Assembly: GCA_036346225.1 (NCBI GenBank) | Contig: JARFIW010001365.1 | Coordinates: 244,001-308,000, forward strand | Source: Platerodrilus igneus | Lineage: Eukaryota; Arthropoda; Insecta; Coleoptera; Lycidae | Reading direction: 5' to 3' | DNA: 64,000 bases | In this document: positions 1-10,810 of the stretch, piece after piece | Numbering within the stretch: the first letter of the stretch is position 1 | How the letters are laid out: every line of letters begins with the position of its first letter | The notes under the pieces: generated by a model | What the model saw: only the letters and a program-made list of their open reading frames with translations | The model's database searches: none | What the model was told of the DNA's origin: nothing | Made by a program: the position numbers and the translations under genes

Positions 1-2
1 CA

Positions 3-647
3 GAGCGTAAAGATGCTGATATTCGACGCGGTCCTCCAGGCCGAGGATTTGTGCTAACGTTGGATGGTGATGGGTACGATATGCAGCAAAGAAGGTTAGT
101 GAATTCATCAGACCCGAAAGAAGATGGTGATTGTGTTAATCAGAGAAGCACTATAGTATTCAAGTCTGGAGAAGAAACAATTAGTTTTCGTAAAAGAAGG
201 CTAGTGGATGTAATGGATCCTAAAGACGATAGTGATCGTGTTAATAAGAAATCTGTAATCAAGCTCGTGAATCAAGCCTTTTCATACTGTCTAAAAAGTT
301 CTGATGATATACAACGTATAGATAAAGCCTTCAATGCAAGAAACCAGCGTATCGCAATGCTTGCTCAACCAGTTGAGCCATCTGATGCAGTTAATAAACA
401 GTATGTAAATGAAAAATTGGATAAGCTTGTATCTGACTTTAAAACGTTTATACAGTTTTTTATTAATTTGACTGCAACTTCTGAGACAAATGAGAAGGAG
501 CTCGGTCTTGCAATAGCATCAATTTACGAAGCGTCACCAGCAGCTATAAAAAACAAATACTACAAACCAAAGCTTCAGTTTATGTCAAAGGTGCAATTGG
601 ATAAAGATAACCCTATTAGTTTAGCAACAGTGTTAAGCAAAAAATGA
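3..647 (+). CDS. Fibre-like repeat protein of the Polinton fragment (5' partial)
   Basis: The reading frame is open to the window edge, so the true start lies upstream; the first in-window ATG is not needed to explain it. The first residues include a GPPG stretch, reminiscent of collagen-like spacers, followed by three spaced copies of a motif of the form R-R/K-L-V-x-x-x-D-P-K/E-x-x-D-x-V-N (starting near 85, 205 and 345 bp). Such repeats resemble those of phage tail-fibre and collar proteins and occur, as far as I recall, in ORFs beside Polinton integrases. The remainder is predicted helical. The stop codon overlaps the integrase ATG as ATGA (644-647), which supports joint expression. Virion-fibre function is inference; the family is not firmly recognised. 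Confidence 0.6.
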   Translation, partial: ERKDADIRRGPPGRGFVLTLDGDGYDMQQRRLVNSSDPKEDGDCVNQRSTIVFKSGEETISFRKRRLVDVMDPKDDSDRVNKKSVIKLVNQAFSYCLKSSDDIQRIDKAFNARNQRIAMLAQPVEPSDAVNKQYVNEKLDKLVSDFKTFIQFFINLTATSETNEKELGLAIASIYEASPAAIKNKYYKPKLQFMSKVQLDKDNPISLATVLSKK

Positions 648-1552
648 GTAAAGAAATCATCGTTAAGGAATTATTTAAACCTGCAAGAAAAACTTTTCAG
701 CGTTGTCATACAAATCTGAAACATGTGAAACGTGATCTTATCCAATCGGACTTGTGCGAAATGCAGCCTTACTCGCGTGTGAACAATGGGTACAGATATA
801 TTATAATAGTGGTGGACTGTTTCACAAAATATGCTTTAGCAGAAGCTTTAAAAAATAAAACCGGATCAGAAGTTACAAATGCTATGAAAAAAATATTGGA
901 CAAAATGCTGCAAGGAGAAAATAACGTAAAAATCAATCTACAAACGGATTTTGGGAAAGAGTACTACAACCACTGGTTTAAAAATCTTATCCAAAATAAT
1001 ACGATAAACCATTACTCCACGTATTCCGCAATCAAAGCTAGCATGGTTGAGCGATTAATCAGAACAATCAAAAACAAATTGTACAGAAGATTTTACTTGC
1101 AAGGCAGTCATAAATGGGTGAATATTTTGCCTAAGGTTATGGAAGAATACAATAATACACCGCATCGGGCTATTAACATGACACCTATGGAGGCAGAAGA
1201 ACATCCGGAAAGAATAAAACTTTACACCGCTAACAGCGCTTCTAAAAGTCGCAAGAAGTTGTATAAGGTTGGAGACATTGTGCGTATATCAAAATATAAA
1301 GCAGTATTCGATCGAGGATTTCACCCAAACTGGAGTACAGAACTATTCAAAATTGTTAAAGTACAACAAACGAGACCGATAACCTATCTGCTGCAAGATT
1401 TGGAAGGTCGGCCAATTCTACGTGCTTTTTACGGTGATGAAATTCAGCTTACAGCAGCACCTGACACGTACTTAGTGGAAAAAGTTTTACGGAAACGGAA
1501 GCACGGGCGCGAATTATTAGTGTCGTGGTTGGGGATGGTAAAGTTGGATTAA
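644..1552 (+). pseudogene. Polinton-type DDE integrase, C-terminus frameshifted
   Basis: A 302-residue retroviral-type integrase core. The catalytic Asp-Asp-Glu set is visible as D36 (SDLCEM), D102 (TDFGKEY) and E136 (MVERLIRT), with 33 residues between the last two. It resembles the Maverick/Polinton integrase family, which includes the C. elegans transposon-derived protein F54H12.3. After the core is an SH3-like region (about 200-255) and then the start of a chromodomain-like tail (about 275-300, with YLVEKVLRKRK). That tail breaks off after VSWLG: a +1 shift at about 1533 would continue the expected domain, but the annotated frame runs into TAA. The enzyme would insert the element and make 6-bp target duplications. 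The core is intact; the lost tail suggests inactivity. Confidence 0.85.
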
Positions 1553-1692
1553 GAAAACAGACTTGCTTTAGTATCATCCAGATAATTACCGGGATGAAAA
1601 ATTCATAAAGGAGGGAGTAAAGTCCCTAAACTGGGTATATAGGAGAGATTTGCTTAGAACCCCATTCCCATCTGTGATTTGAAGCAGGAAGC

Positions 1693-2181
1693 ATGTGTTT
1701 CATAATCGATTTACAAGGATATCAATACAAAACTAGTGATTTCTATTGCAAGGAGATTGCCATTTTGGATGTAGCGAATAATGTAATATGGCATGAGATA
1801 CTGGACATGGCTGTGGAGTATAGCACCCTAAGTGATGATTTCAAAAAGCAAGTTCGGTGGTTAAAGCAAAGAATCCATGGGCTTAGCTGGGATGGACAGT
1901 CCACAAGTGGATATACAAATGTAGGCGATTTGCTGAAAGAAGTCATACCACCCGATGCTACTATCTATGTTAAAGGCGAACAGAAAAGACAGTTACTATC
2001 AAAATATTTATCAAACAACATTTTAAATATGGAGAGTGTATTCTCACTTCCAAGGCTCAAAGAATTAAGAAGATTCGGTAATAGGTACAATCACTGTTTA
2101 AACCATTGTTTGAATAATTTAAGCTGTTCTAAAGAAAACGTATTGCTATTGAGGTCTTTTGTTAATGTATTAAATTTTTAA
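1693..2181 (+). CDS. Exonuclease-like ORF of the Polinton fragment
   Basis: A 162-residue ORF starting 140 bp after the integrase stop, same strand. It opens with FIIDLQGY followed by KEIAILDV, then WLKQRIHGLSWDG, a YVKGEQKR motif and a C-terminal Cys/His-rich stretch (NHCLNHCLNNLSC). I recall similar ORFs scattered through insect genomes with the pattern D-x-Q-G-F/Y ... K-E ... H-G-L-x-W-x-D-G ... Y-V-K-G. The early Asp and the spacing suggest an RNase H-like or DEDD-exonuclease fold, but I cannot confirm catalytic residues. The frame is uninterrupted with a tidy stop, so it is intact or only recently dead. A short duplication (HCLNHCLN) is visible near the end. Function remains unassigned. 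Confidence 0.55.
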   Translation: MCFIIDLQGYQYKTSDFYCKEIAILDVANNVIWHEILDMAVEYSTLSDDFKKQVRWLKQRIHGLSWDGQSTSGYTNVGDLLKEVIPPDATIYVKGEQKRQLLSKYLSNNILNMESVFSLPRLKELRRFGNRYNHCLNHCLNNLSCSKENVLLLRSFVNVLNF

Positions 2182-2692
2182 TAAAATATTTTGTGAGAAT
2201 TGTTTTTTATTCTAGCAAAAGCATACCTTTAAAATTTGAAAAAAAAATATATCTGTAAAACAGCGCATTACTTTGGAAAAATTAATGTTTTAAAATACAA
2301 ATAAGAACCAATAACAGAATACATAATAATTGGTGTTTGCAAATAAATTCAGTTCTACTTTAATAATGTTTTAATAATACTTACCCTTAAACCTTCAAAA
2401 CTTTCCACAAAAGAACTACGCGAAACGACGGTTTAAAATTTCGATGTACTATAACACAAAAGCGTGCGAAACTAATAGAATTTTTCTAATTACACCGCGT
2501 TATATACGTTTGAAATCCGTTAATTATACTACTAAATGGCGTTTGTATTTTCCCCAATCGAGGCCAAAATAGAGCGCTCATCGTATGATTAATAAACCCT
2601 CCAGCAATGATGCGGGAATTTTCTAATGGGTGGCATTGAGCATATCTATTGTATTTTTCAAATCACATAGCTGCTAATTAATAAAAAGAAAG
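2182..2692. other. AT-rich, no gene seen
   Basis: Mostly A/T-rich DNA with scattered stops in all frames. It is probably the untranslated end of the Polinton fragment between its last ORF and the terminal-repeat-like segment. No RNA gene or motif recognised. Confidence 0.4.
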
Positions 2693-2796
2693 GCTACTTT
2701 CACTATACGTCACATAATTGTAAAGCAATTAGTTTGTCCTCTATGCTACTTTCACTATACGTCACATACTTGTAAAGCGATTAGTTTGTCCTTGTC
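2693..2796 (+). repeat. Two-copy tandem duplication, 52-bp unit
   Basis: A unit beginning GCTACTTTCACTATACGTCA occurs at about 2693 and again at about 2745, with only a few differences. It lies between the last Polinton ORF and its terminal-repeat-like segment, so it is likely part of the element's subterminal region. Confidence 0.8.
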
Positions 2797-2859
2797 TATG
2801 TATTTTCCAACAATTTAGCATTGTGCATGTAATTATGTTAAAACCAGAAAAAAATTTTA

Positions 2860-3130
2860 AGTCAGTTTACAGATTCGGATTCTACATAAAATTCTAGACT
2901 AACAAGATGTATTGCATGTATAAAAAATTTATAAGAACGCTCAAAAACCACTACAGGTAAGAAATCTTAAAAATGGGGTAGCTCCCTGGGGGATGGCGCA
3001 ATCTAAAAAATTCCTAGAAATTCGGGTAGCTGAGAAAAATCTAATATTAATTGATACCAAACAAGGTAGGTTTATCTCGAAAGATGCATTGGCTAGACAA
3101 AGAAAACTATTTGGTTTAGATGTGGGAGCA
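2860..3130 (+). repeat. Polinton terminal-type segment, also in the foldback at 32.6-34.2 kb
   Basis: This stretch, including TTATAAGAACGCTCA, a GTAAGAAATCTTAAAA run and GAAAAATCTAATATTAATTG, aligns closely with 33420-33680 and 33750-34020 on the same strand and with 32755-32990 inverted. A GGGAGCAAATGTGGG motif repeats just after it (about 3183-3223). Its position beside a Polinton integrase suggests it is the terminal repeat of that element. Confidence 0.75.
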
Positions 3131-3250
3131 AATGAGGGATCCCTCCTCCTCATTTCCTCCTTATGGGGATTTACATGTAAATGTGGGAGCAAATGTGGGT
3201 TTTGGGAGCAAATGTGGCGGCAGGATTGTCAATTATACTCTACTTGCACA

Positions 3251-4374
3251 AACGGTGGGGTTTGCTGCACAAACTAGGGCAAACTAGCACAAACGAATGT
3301 ACCCATTTTCACTCCCCTATGTGAAAGTGGGGGTGCCGGTAAAATTCACCAAATTAATTGAATATAGAGGGGATTGTTTTTTTATTGATTAAAGATTAAT
3401 CGACGGAACAAACGTCGATTTAATTTCAGCCTAGTTATATTAGTTTAAAATATTAAAGGATACATGTGTTGGTATTAGAGTATATTAGAAAGGGCAATAA
3501 ACCGATTATGAAAAGTTGGTAGTTAATGGTTTTTGTTTGTTTATTATGAACGACGTTTCCAACAATTAAGATTTATAAATGTCTTATATAATTAAATATT
3601 GGGAGCAGGAAATATGCTGAGTAATTAAAAAGTTTGCTGATGGATTAGGGCTAAAGTTTTTTTCAATAGGATTTATTTTAGCAATACATGGCCAGATTTA
3701 ACGATAAAAATTGCGTTTCAAGAAGACAAATTTATATTTTTATTGATATTGTTTTATACTGATAGAGTTTAAGTTTAGGTTGAAGTTATTTGAATTCATT
3801 TAGGTAAAGTCAATTAAAGATATTCAGCTACCCCAGTGATGCAGTCTTGTTTGTGAAAATCATTCTATTTTGAGATTTTTCTTTAAATATAACAGAATTA
3901 AAGTGTTTTAAGGTATTTTTGAGCAAAGTAAATATGAGATTATAAAGTTTAGATCACCGAATGCTGTTTTTGACGTTCCTCCCCCCTCGATTTTGACAAA
4001 GTTAAACCTTTTAGAATATGTGTTAATGTAAAGTAGTTTTGCATTTCAATTATTTTATTTATTAATTTTATTCATTTATTATTTTTAATTTTCTTGATAT
4101 ACTATATTCGAATTTTTATATTTTTTTTTATATTCAATATTAACCCACTTCTGTACCACTACAGTTAGCCGACGCACCCCTATATTGCTACGAGATCAAC
4201 ACCCCTTCTGTAAAACCGAAGGTTATTAACTTCATGTACAGTTTACCTATAACAAGTTCTCAGACCAATTCGTCACAGCCAGAATTTAACTGTCGCCTAA
4301 CGTTTAGAATCATATACACTAGACGATGATATGATGCTAACAAAGGTAATACTATTGAACCTATAGAAAAAGAC
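3251..4374. other. Non-coding, nothing recognised
   Basis: No convincing ORF on either strand. A short inverted motif (TTCACTCCCCTATGTGAAAG, about 3307) lies near the probable end of the Polinton fragment. The rest is T-rich sequence with poly-T runs around 4070-4130. Confidence 0.4.
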
Positions 4375-4814
4375 ACGAATCCTGATTTCCAACCATTTAA
4401 TACAGGCACTCTACTTTTACTTTCACAAGATGAACTTAACGACTTGGTAAGAAATTTAAATTTGTCAAAGGCTCAAACCAAACGGTTGGTATCTAGGTTG
4501 TTAGGTTAAAATCTTGGCATACGCTTGAATGGAGTTCTCCACCCCTCAGTTCCTGCTGTCTACATGAAGAAAATAAGACAATATAAAAATGTTACTTGAA
4601 AAACTTAAGTATACAGAACATAGATGGAGCATATGTGGTGATTTAAAAGTCGTAGCACGTTAGAAATGCATTTGGGTTATACCAAGTGCTGCTGTTTTCT
4701 TTGCGAATAGTACAGCAGAATAAAATATAAACACTATTTTGTAACAGATTGGAAAATACGATGAAAGCTTGTTGCTGGAGAAAAAAATGATACAAATCCT
4801 CCTATCGTTGATAC
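4375..4814 (+). pseudogene. Decayed gene of an uncharacterised insect family, 5' part (split by BEL)
   Basis: Fragments in shifting frames match a family of uncharacterised, multi-copy arthropod proteins I know only by sequence pattern. They include LLLSQDELNDLVRNLNLSK (about 4410-4470), a KKIRQYK motif (about 4568), RWSICGDLKV (about 4624), then LGYTKCCCFLCE (about 4672). Several stops and frameshifts interrupt them. The segment ends exactly at the GATAC target duplication of the BEL element. The continuation is at 11035: joining across the duplication restores one frame reading PIVDT then KMVLLPPLH. Function of the family is unknown; its high copy number in some genomes suggests a mobile or virus-like origin, which I cannot show. 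Confidence 0.65.
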
Positions 4815-5048
4815 TGTTGCGGCGAATCCGACCCTACCCCTTCATACGTCACAACAACGAACAAGAATACACTAGCACCCCATTCGAATTGGTTTCAGAC
4901 GCTTGCACGGTCAAGATGCTCTGCTCAGTTACAGCTAAAAATATTTGTTCTACTTAACATGTAGTTATTTTTACAATTGTATATACTACAAATAAATTTG
5001 TGTACTTTACGTGAAATTCTAAAAACTGTCACTTTAATCACAAACATC
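4815..5048 (+). repeat. BEL 5' LTR
   Basis: A 234-bp LTR beginning TGTTGCGGCGAATCCG and ending CACAAACA, preceded by GATAC. It holds the element's promoter and polyadenylation signals by family knowledge. An A/T-rich block with AAATAAA-like sequence near 4990 may serve the latter. I could not recognise a standard tRNA primer site just after 5048. Confidence 0.95.
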
Positions 5049-5459
5049 AATGGTCTTTCAGAAGCTCGAATACTTAATTAAAAACCAGCGATAAATTACT
5101 GCTACATACATCAACGTTCAAGGTTGAAGTTACCTGCTTAGAATTGATGGTTAATTTCATCACATTACTGCAAGTTCGTTTGACCAATTTTACCTGCTTT
5201 CGTTCAACACAAGGTCGACGGCGTGCAGCCTTTTACAATACAACTGGTTTGTATACAAAAACACCATCACTTCAGGAAAGGTATGTGACCTCCTTTTAAT
5301 ACTTCATTCCAACAATTTTATAGGAAAGCCTGTATTTTGTTTACAACTTTCAAACAGCTGTAAAGCTCTAGTTAATTACATAAACCACAACACGCTTTAC
5401 GGTGTTTCTTTGCAACTTGCATTTTTTACTTATTTGTTACATTTTACGTATTTATCACA

Positions 5460-6205
5460 ATGTCTAATACAGACAAAAACAAGTGTACAGCAATTAAAAG
5501 TTATTTAACACGATTCTATAATTACTTTCATTCAGTTAAAAATGCAGATTATGATTTGAATGAATTACAAGACCGTTTAAATAAAGCTGAAGCACTTTTA
5601 GATGAATTTAATACGGTTCAATAACTTATTGAAAATGCTGATGAACAATGCGAATCTAATTATGCTACTTTACATGCGCCACAGAAAGAAAAGTAAAAAA
5701 TGATTTCTTTAAAATTACGGCAACTGTCAAAAAATTCATTTGTGATAAAAACGGTAGTGTTAAAGCTGGTTCTCTAACGAGCAACATTAACAGTGACCAC
5801 AGTGGTCAGAACTTCGCCAATTTTCGTTTACCGAAATTAGTTCTGCCTTGACGGGTCTTTTGATCAATGGTTATTTTTTAGAGACAGTTTTGTGTCAATC
5901 ATTCATTGAAATACTAGCATTTCTAACATCGCTAAATATCATTATTTGCGCCTTCAACTGATCGGAATTGCTGCTGATACAATCAAATCTTTAGTGGTCT
6001 CAAACGCTAATTATTTGATAGCTTGGAAATTAATTCAAGAAAGGTTTGAAAACAAACAGTTGTTGGTCACTAATCACATTAACGCACTTTTTAATTTACC
6101 TTCCCTCACAAAAGAATCACAGGAAGCCTTGCGACTACTATTAGATGGCATGCAATAACACCTACGCGCTTTAAGGGCTCTCGAACGTCCACTGAACACT
6201 GGGAT
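5460..6205 (+). pseudogene. BEL gag, N-terminal and DUF1759 region
   Basis: An ATG at 5460 opens a 54-codon helical N-terminus that stops at 5622. The same frame continues, with further stops, into a region typical of the DUF1759 gag domain of BEL elements (FDQWLFF near 5855 and an open stretch at 5946-6158 with AWKLIQERF and NHINALFNLP). A frameshift near 6190 passes into the next frame, where gag continues with LITNKFD. Gag packages the element RNA. The multiple stops make it a pseudogene. Confidence 0.85.
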
Positions 6206-8155
6206 GATTTGATTATATTCTTAATTACTAACAAATTTGACAACGTTACGCGACGCGCGTGGGAAGCGGAAAACCAAACTGGTGACCTACCAAAGTTACA
6301 AAACTTAATTGATTTTTTGAAAGAAAGATGTCGAATTCTTGAATCTTTACACGTCAATATTGACACGAAACCGCAACAGTCGGTTACACCACAACGAACG
6401 AACAAAGCTTCTAAATCGTTTGTTACAACTTCTACAAAAACATGTTCTTTGTGTTCTAACAATCACATAATTTACTATTGCACAGAATTTACAAAACTCG
6501 ATGGCTCGAACAAATTAAACACTGCTAAACGTTTACGGCTATGCATCAACTGTTTAGGTGCTAATCACTTAACAAATAATTGCAAGTCTACAAGGTGTCG
6601 TAAATGTGAAAAATTCCACCACACTCTTTTATGTTTTAAAAACAACAATGCAAATGTGCAGTCTACTTTTGCACAAAACACTTCTCAGAACCTTACTACT
6701 GTTGCTGCAAATGAGCAACTCATTCCTACAACGTCAGCTGCACCTGTTAGTCTGACCGTTAATACTTCTGCGAAGTTACAAGTTTTACTTTCCACTGCAG
6801 TTGTCACAATTCTTGACGCTTTTGGCCATCCACACCACTGCAGAGTTCTTTTAGACGACGCAAGCCAATCGAACTTTATATCTCAACGCCTTTGTGACAT
6901 TTTACAATTGCCAAAACGCAACACAAAGATTTCCATTTTTGGAATTAACCAATTGAATCATGATGTCAGTCACATTGTCACAGTCACAAGCAAATCTAAG
7001 GTAAACAATTTTGGAACAACACTTAATTGTTTAGTCTTGCCAAACATTACTGGTCATTTTCCAAGCACTTACATTCGCAACACGTCATTAGACATACCCA
7101 AATATATCAAACTTTCTGACTCAAATTTTGGTCACCCTGCTCCAGTATATTTATTAATTGGTGCAGACACTTTTTGGGATTTATTAGGCATTGGGAAAAT
7201 TAAACTTGGCGACAATGGTCCCATTTTACAAAAAAGTAAACTTGGTTGGCTCATTTCGGGCAAAATTTATACACAAAATACTATTTCCAATACGTTACAT
7301 TGTTATCACTCTTCTAATGCTACTTTAGAAGCACAATTGTCTAAATTTTGGTTACTTGAAGAATATCCAAAAATAAAATTCTTTTCTGACGAAGAAAACT
7401 TTTGTGAAACACACTTCAAACAAAACACATCTCTTAATGATGATGGTCATTTTATTGTAAAAATTCCAATTAAGGAATCTACACCTGAATTAGGAGATTC
7501 TAAAACTACAGCTACTCAGCGCTTTCTTAAACTAGAACTTTTGTTTTTACTTGAGAAAAACCCAGGTTTAAAACAACAATATCATGATTTTATCCATGAG
7601 TACATACAATTAAACCACATGTCACTTTGCAGTGATCAACAAGACAACTCTGGATTCTTTCTACCACATCATTGCGTTCTTAAAGACACTTCCACTACTA
7701 CCAAATTACGGGTCGTATTTAATGGCTCTGCTAAATCTTTCTCTGGATACTCGCTAAACGATTTAATGTTGGTCGGTCCTAATATACAGGACAACTTATT
7801 TGATATTCTACTTAGGTTTAGAAAACGCAACAGTGTTTTAAGCGGCGATATTGCAAAAATGTACCGACAAGTATTTATTCATGAGGAACAACGCCACTTA
7901 CAAAAGATTTTATGGCGTTTTGACTCAAACAGCGAAATTCTTGCTTACAACCTTAACACTGTTACTAACGGTACGGCTTCTGCGTCATCTTTAGCCATCA
8001 GAGCTCTTCATGAGGTTGCACATAGACACATACATGAAAATCCCAAAATTGCTTCAATTATACTTCACGATTTTTATGTAGACGATCTTCTCACTGCAGA
8101 AGATACTGTTGAAGAGGTCAAAAAAATAAAAACTGAAATTACTACTTTTCTATAA
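6206..8155 (+). pseudogene. BEL polyprotein: gag zinc knuckles, protease, reverse transcriptase
   Basis: This is the longest open piece of the element (about 648 codons). Residues about 79-141 carry three Cys/His clusters (CSLCSNNHIIYYC, CINCLGANHLTNNC, CRKCEKFHHTLLC), the nucleic-acid-binding end of gag. Near residue 216 is the aspartic protease motif VLLDDASQSNFIS, where the usual D-T/S-G/A is read as D-D-A. From about residue 500 comes the reverse transcriptase with LRVVFNGSAK, the SGDIAKMYRQV motif and the catalytic YVDDLL. The frame ends in TAA at 8153-8155 in the middle of the polymerase domain; the same frame goes on downstream, so this is a nonsense mutation. Confidence 0.93.
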
Positions 8156-8836
8156 TCCTACGGATTTCCTCTTCGCAAATTTGTTTCAAATGACAAATCT
8201 ATACAATACGATTGTGAGTCAAACATTGTACACTTAGGTGACACAGGACAAAGTAAAACCTTAGGATTATTTTAGAACTCTCACAATGATATATTGCAAT
8301 TTGCAATTAATGTTCCACAACACACATCCAAGGCAACCAAACGACAAATTTTGTCATACATTTCGATGATTTTTGACCCGCTAGGTCTCCTCTCACCTGT
8401 AATAATTACTGCCAAAATTATCTTACAGCAGCTTTAAAAATTAAAAGTAACATGGGACGAAACCGTTCCTGCAAACTTATACTTGCAATGGCAAAATTAT
8501 CGCTCTCAACTGGAGCAATTAAACACATTAAACATTCCAAGACAGGTGACATGTTCTAATCCCGTTTCTGTTCAGTATCATTGCTTTTGTGATGCTTCAG
8601 AGGCAGCCTATGGCGCTTGTATTTTTATACGTTGCATGGATGTTCTTGGAAACACTACTTCAAATCTTTGTAGCGCAAAAACAAGGGTTGCACCTTTAAA
8701 ACTCATTACAGTTGCTAGACTGGAATTATGTGGTGCTCTTCTTTCAGCTGAACTTTCAAACAAGGTAGTTACGTCTAGTAATATACACTTTGAAAGGGTC
8801 TTTTATTGGTGTGATTCTACCATAGTTATCTCTTGA
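8156..8836 (+). pseudogene. BEL polyprotein: rest of RT and RNase H (Pao type)
   Basis: It continues in the same frame as the preceding piece, with two more in-frame stops (about 8273 and 8435), then 118 open codons from 8483. Recognisable blocks are FDPLGLLSP, the RNase H region with CDASEAAYGACIF and the later CDSTIVIS, all typical of Pao-type polyproteins. The TGA at 8834-8836 falls where this family has Trp (ISW), so it is probably a TGG-to-TGA change. RNase H would remove the RNA strand during reverse transcription. Confidence 0.88.
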
Positions 8837-9530
8837 ATAAATACATCTCCACATTTATTAAAAACTTTCGTTGCAAACAGTTTCACAAATACAGAACCTA
8901 ACAAATACTGATTCCTGGAGGTACATCAACACTTTACACAATCCTGCTGATTTACTGTCAAGAGGAATTGATCCTAAAACTTTACTGAATTCGGAACTTT
9001 GGTTTCATGGTCCGAATTGGCTTATTTGGCCTGAAAATAATTGGCCTGTTTACTCTTATCAATTAAAAAATTCTGAAATTCCGGAAACTCGTCCTACAAC
9101 TTCAGTACTTATATCCACTTCCTGAGATTTTGATCTCATAAATCGATTTTCTTCATTAACTAATCTATAACGAGTTTTTGCTTGTATTCTTACATTTAAA
9201 AACAATTCTTTAAAACCTAAGAACATGCGTACTACTGGTCCGCTAACAACACAGGAATTAGCTGATTCTTTAAACACACTTGTTAAAATTGTACAAATAC
9301 AAACATTTCCTGACGATTACAATAAATTACTTAAAACTGGTCAAGTGAATAACAAAAGCAAACTTTTAAGCTTAAACCCATTTCTTGATCCACTTACAAA
9401 AATTATTAGAGTCGGTGGTCGTTTGGAAAACTCCAACTTTAATTTTCTTAAAAAACACCCAGCGCTTTTGCCTGCAAAACATTATTTTTCTACCTTAATT
9501 GCTCAATATGAACATTTAATGAACATTTAA
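8837..9530 (+). pseudogene. BEL polyprotein: linker and integrase zinc-binding region
   Basis: After a frameshift near 8875 the reading continues in the next frame, with blocks LHNPADLLSRG and LWFHGPNWL that are standard in BEL elements. It has stops at 9123-9125 and about 9168. It then runs 9225-9530 with LNPFLDPLTKIIRVGGRL and HPALLPAKH, the H2C2 zinc-binding region ahead of the integrase core. A second frameshift near 9535 returns to the original frame. Confidence 0.85.
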
Positions 9531-10618
9531 GACTGTTACCCTGGTCCACAGGCCTTATTGCCTCAATTATAGAAAGATTCTGGCCTATATCTGGTCGAAA
9601 CTTGGTGAAAAAGGTCGTGCATGACTGTGTACGATGCTTTCGTTTTAACATAAAACCTGAACAACACATAATGGGAAATCTTCCAAATTCCCGTACAACG
9701 CCTATGCGTCCATTTTATTACTCCGGTGTCGACTACGCTGGCCCATTTTCCCTTCGTGACAGAAAGGGTAGAAACTTCAAAACAACTAAGGCTTACGTGT
9801 CTTTGTTTGTCTGCTTTACCACAAAGGCTATTCATTTGGATGTCGTAAGTGACTTTACAACTGAAGGTTTTTTAGCTGCTTTGCGCCGTTTTATGGCTAG
9901 ACGTGGGAAATGTGTTGAAATATTCTCTGACAATAGTACAACCTTTGTGGGGGCAAATAATGAAATTAAAAAATTTGTTGACATCCGCTACACTAAAATT
10001 TCTAATGATCTCTCTGACGATGGAGTTCAGTGGAAATTTACTTCACCTCGTACGCCACATGTCGGTGGTTTATGGGAGTCAGGCGTGAAATCCGTGAAAC
10101 ACCATTTAAAGCGTGTGGTGGGTAACGCGTCAATTACATTTGAAGAATTTTGTTCGGTTCTTTGCCAAATAGAGGCTTGCCTTAATTCTAAGCCCATTTA
10201 TCCTTTAACACAAGATCCTAATGATACTAATCCTCTTACTCCTGGTCACTTTTTGATCGGCGAACCTTTGTGCACAATACCAGATCCGAATTTGTTGCAC
10301 TTAAATGAAAAACGATTATCGAGATTTCAGCGAATGCAACAGCTTACACGACACTTTTGATCCAGGTGGTCAAAAGAACATATCTCGAATTTACAAACAC
10401 GCGTTTGGAAAGAAAATTTTCCGCAACTATTAAAACCTGGTACACTAGTCATCATTAAAGAAGACGGTCTTCCACCCCTCAAATGGCGGCTTGGAAGAAT
10501 CATTGAAGTTCATTACGGACTTGATGGAATAATTCGTAGTGCAACTATCAAAACCACTTCGGGCAACTTTAAACGTCCAGTAGTGAAACTTTGTGTTCTA
10601 CCTAATCAAATCTCATAA
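9531..10618 (+). pseudogene. BEL integrase core and DUF5641 tail
   Basis: Blocks FWPISGRNLV (about 9580) and HDCVRCFRFN lead into the integrase core at 9602-10360. Catalytic residues are visible as D in YSGVDYAGPF, D in IFSDNSTTFVGAN and E in GLWESGVKS. A TGA at 10358-10360 replaces Trp; the same frame then reads on through the C-terminal DUF5641 region (RWSKEHISNLQ, LKWRLGRI) to TAA at 10616-10618. The integrase would insert cDNA with a 5-bp stagger, matching the GATAC duplication seen. Confidence 0.92.
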
Positions 10619-10795
10619 CGAGATGTTTATTTTAATGCTTTTGACATTCAGTATTGTATTTTTTTCGTTACAAGCATTTACATATTGTAAGTGTAGTTAC
10701 TTTTATGAACTTTAATTTATGTGTGCCTATGTGGTTTAAACACTTTACAAAACTTTTATGGTTTTCATACTTCTTTTGAAACCTTAGAAGATTTC

Positions 10796-10806
10796 AAGGA
10801 GGGCGG
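10796..10806 (+). promoter_or_regulatory. BEL polypurine tract
   Basis: AAGGAGGGCGG lies four bases before the 3' LTR. By family knowledge this primes plus-strand DNA synthesis. Confidence 0.75.
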
Positions 10807-10810
10807 CTTA

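Larger units (their letters stand above)
1..3250 (+). mobile_element. Polinton/Maverick fragment (one end)
   Basis: Three consecutive + strand ORFs (fibre-like protein, integrase with chromo-like tail, exonuclease-like protein) are followed by a segment at 2860-3130 that recurs in the arms of the foldback element at 32584-34200. In Polintons the integrase gene lies near one terminus, so this reads as the integrase-side end of such an element, cut by the window start. No polymerase B, packaging ATPase, protease or capsid gene is visible here; they would lie upstream. I could not place the exact outer terminus or a 6-bp target duplication, so the right boundary is approximate. The integrase is frameshifted near its end, so this copy is probably dead. 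Confidence 0.7.

Noticed and set aside
2993..3277. 94-codon ORF in the Polinton terminal segment
   Set aside because: It lies within a repeat whose other copies do not keep the frame open.
4769..4957. 62-codon ORF spanning the start of the BEL 5' LTR
   Set aside because: It crosses the insertion junction, so it is a chance frame.
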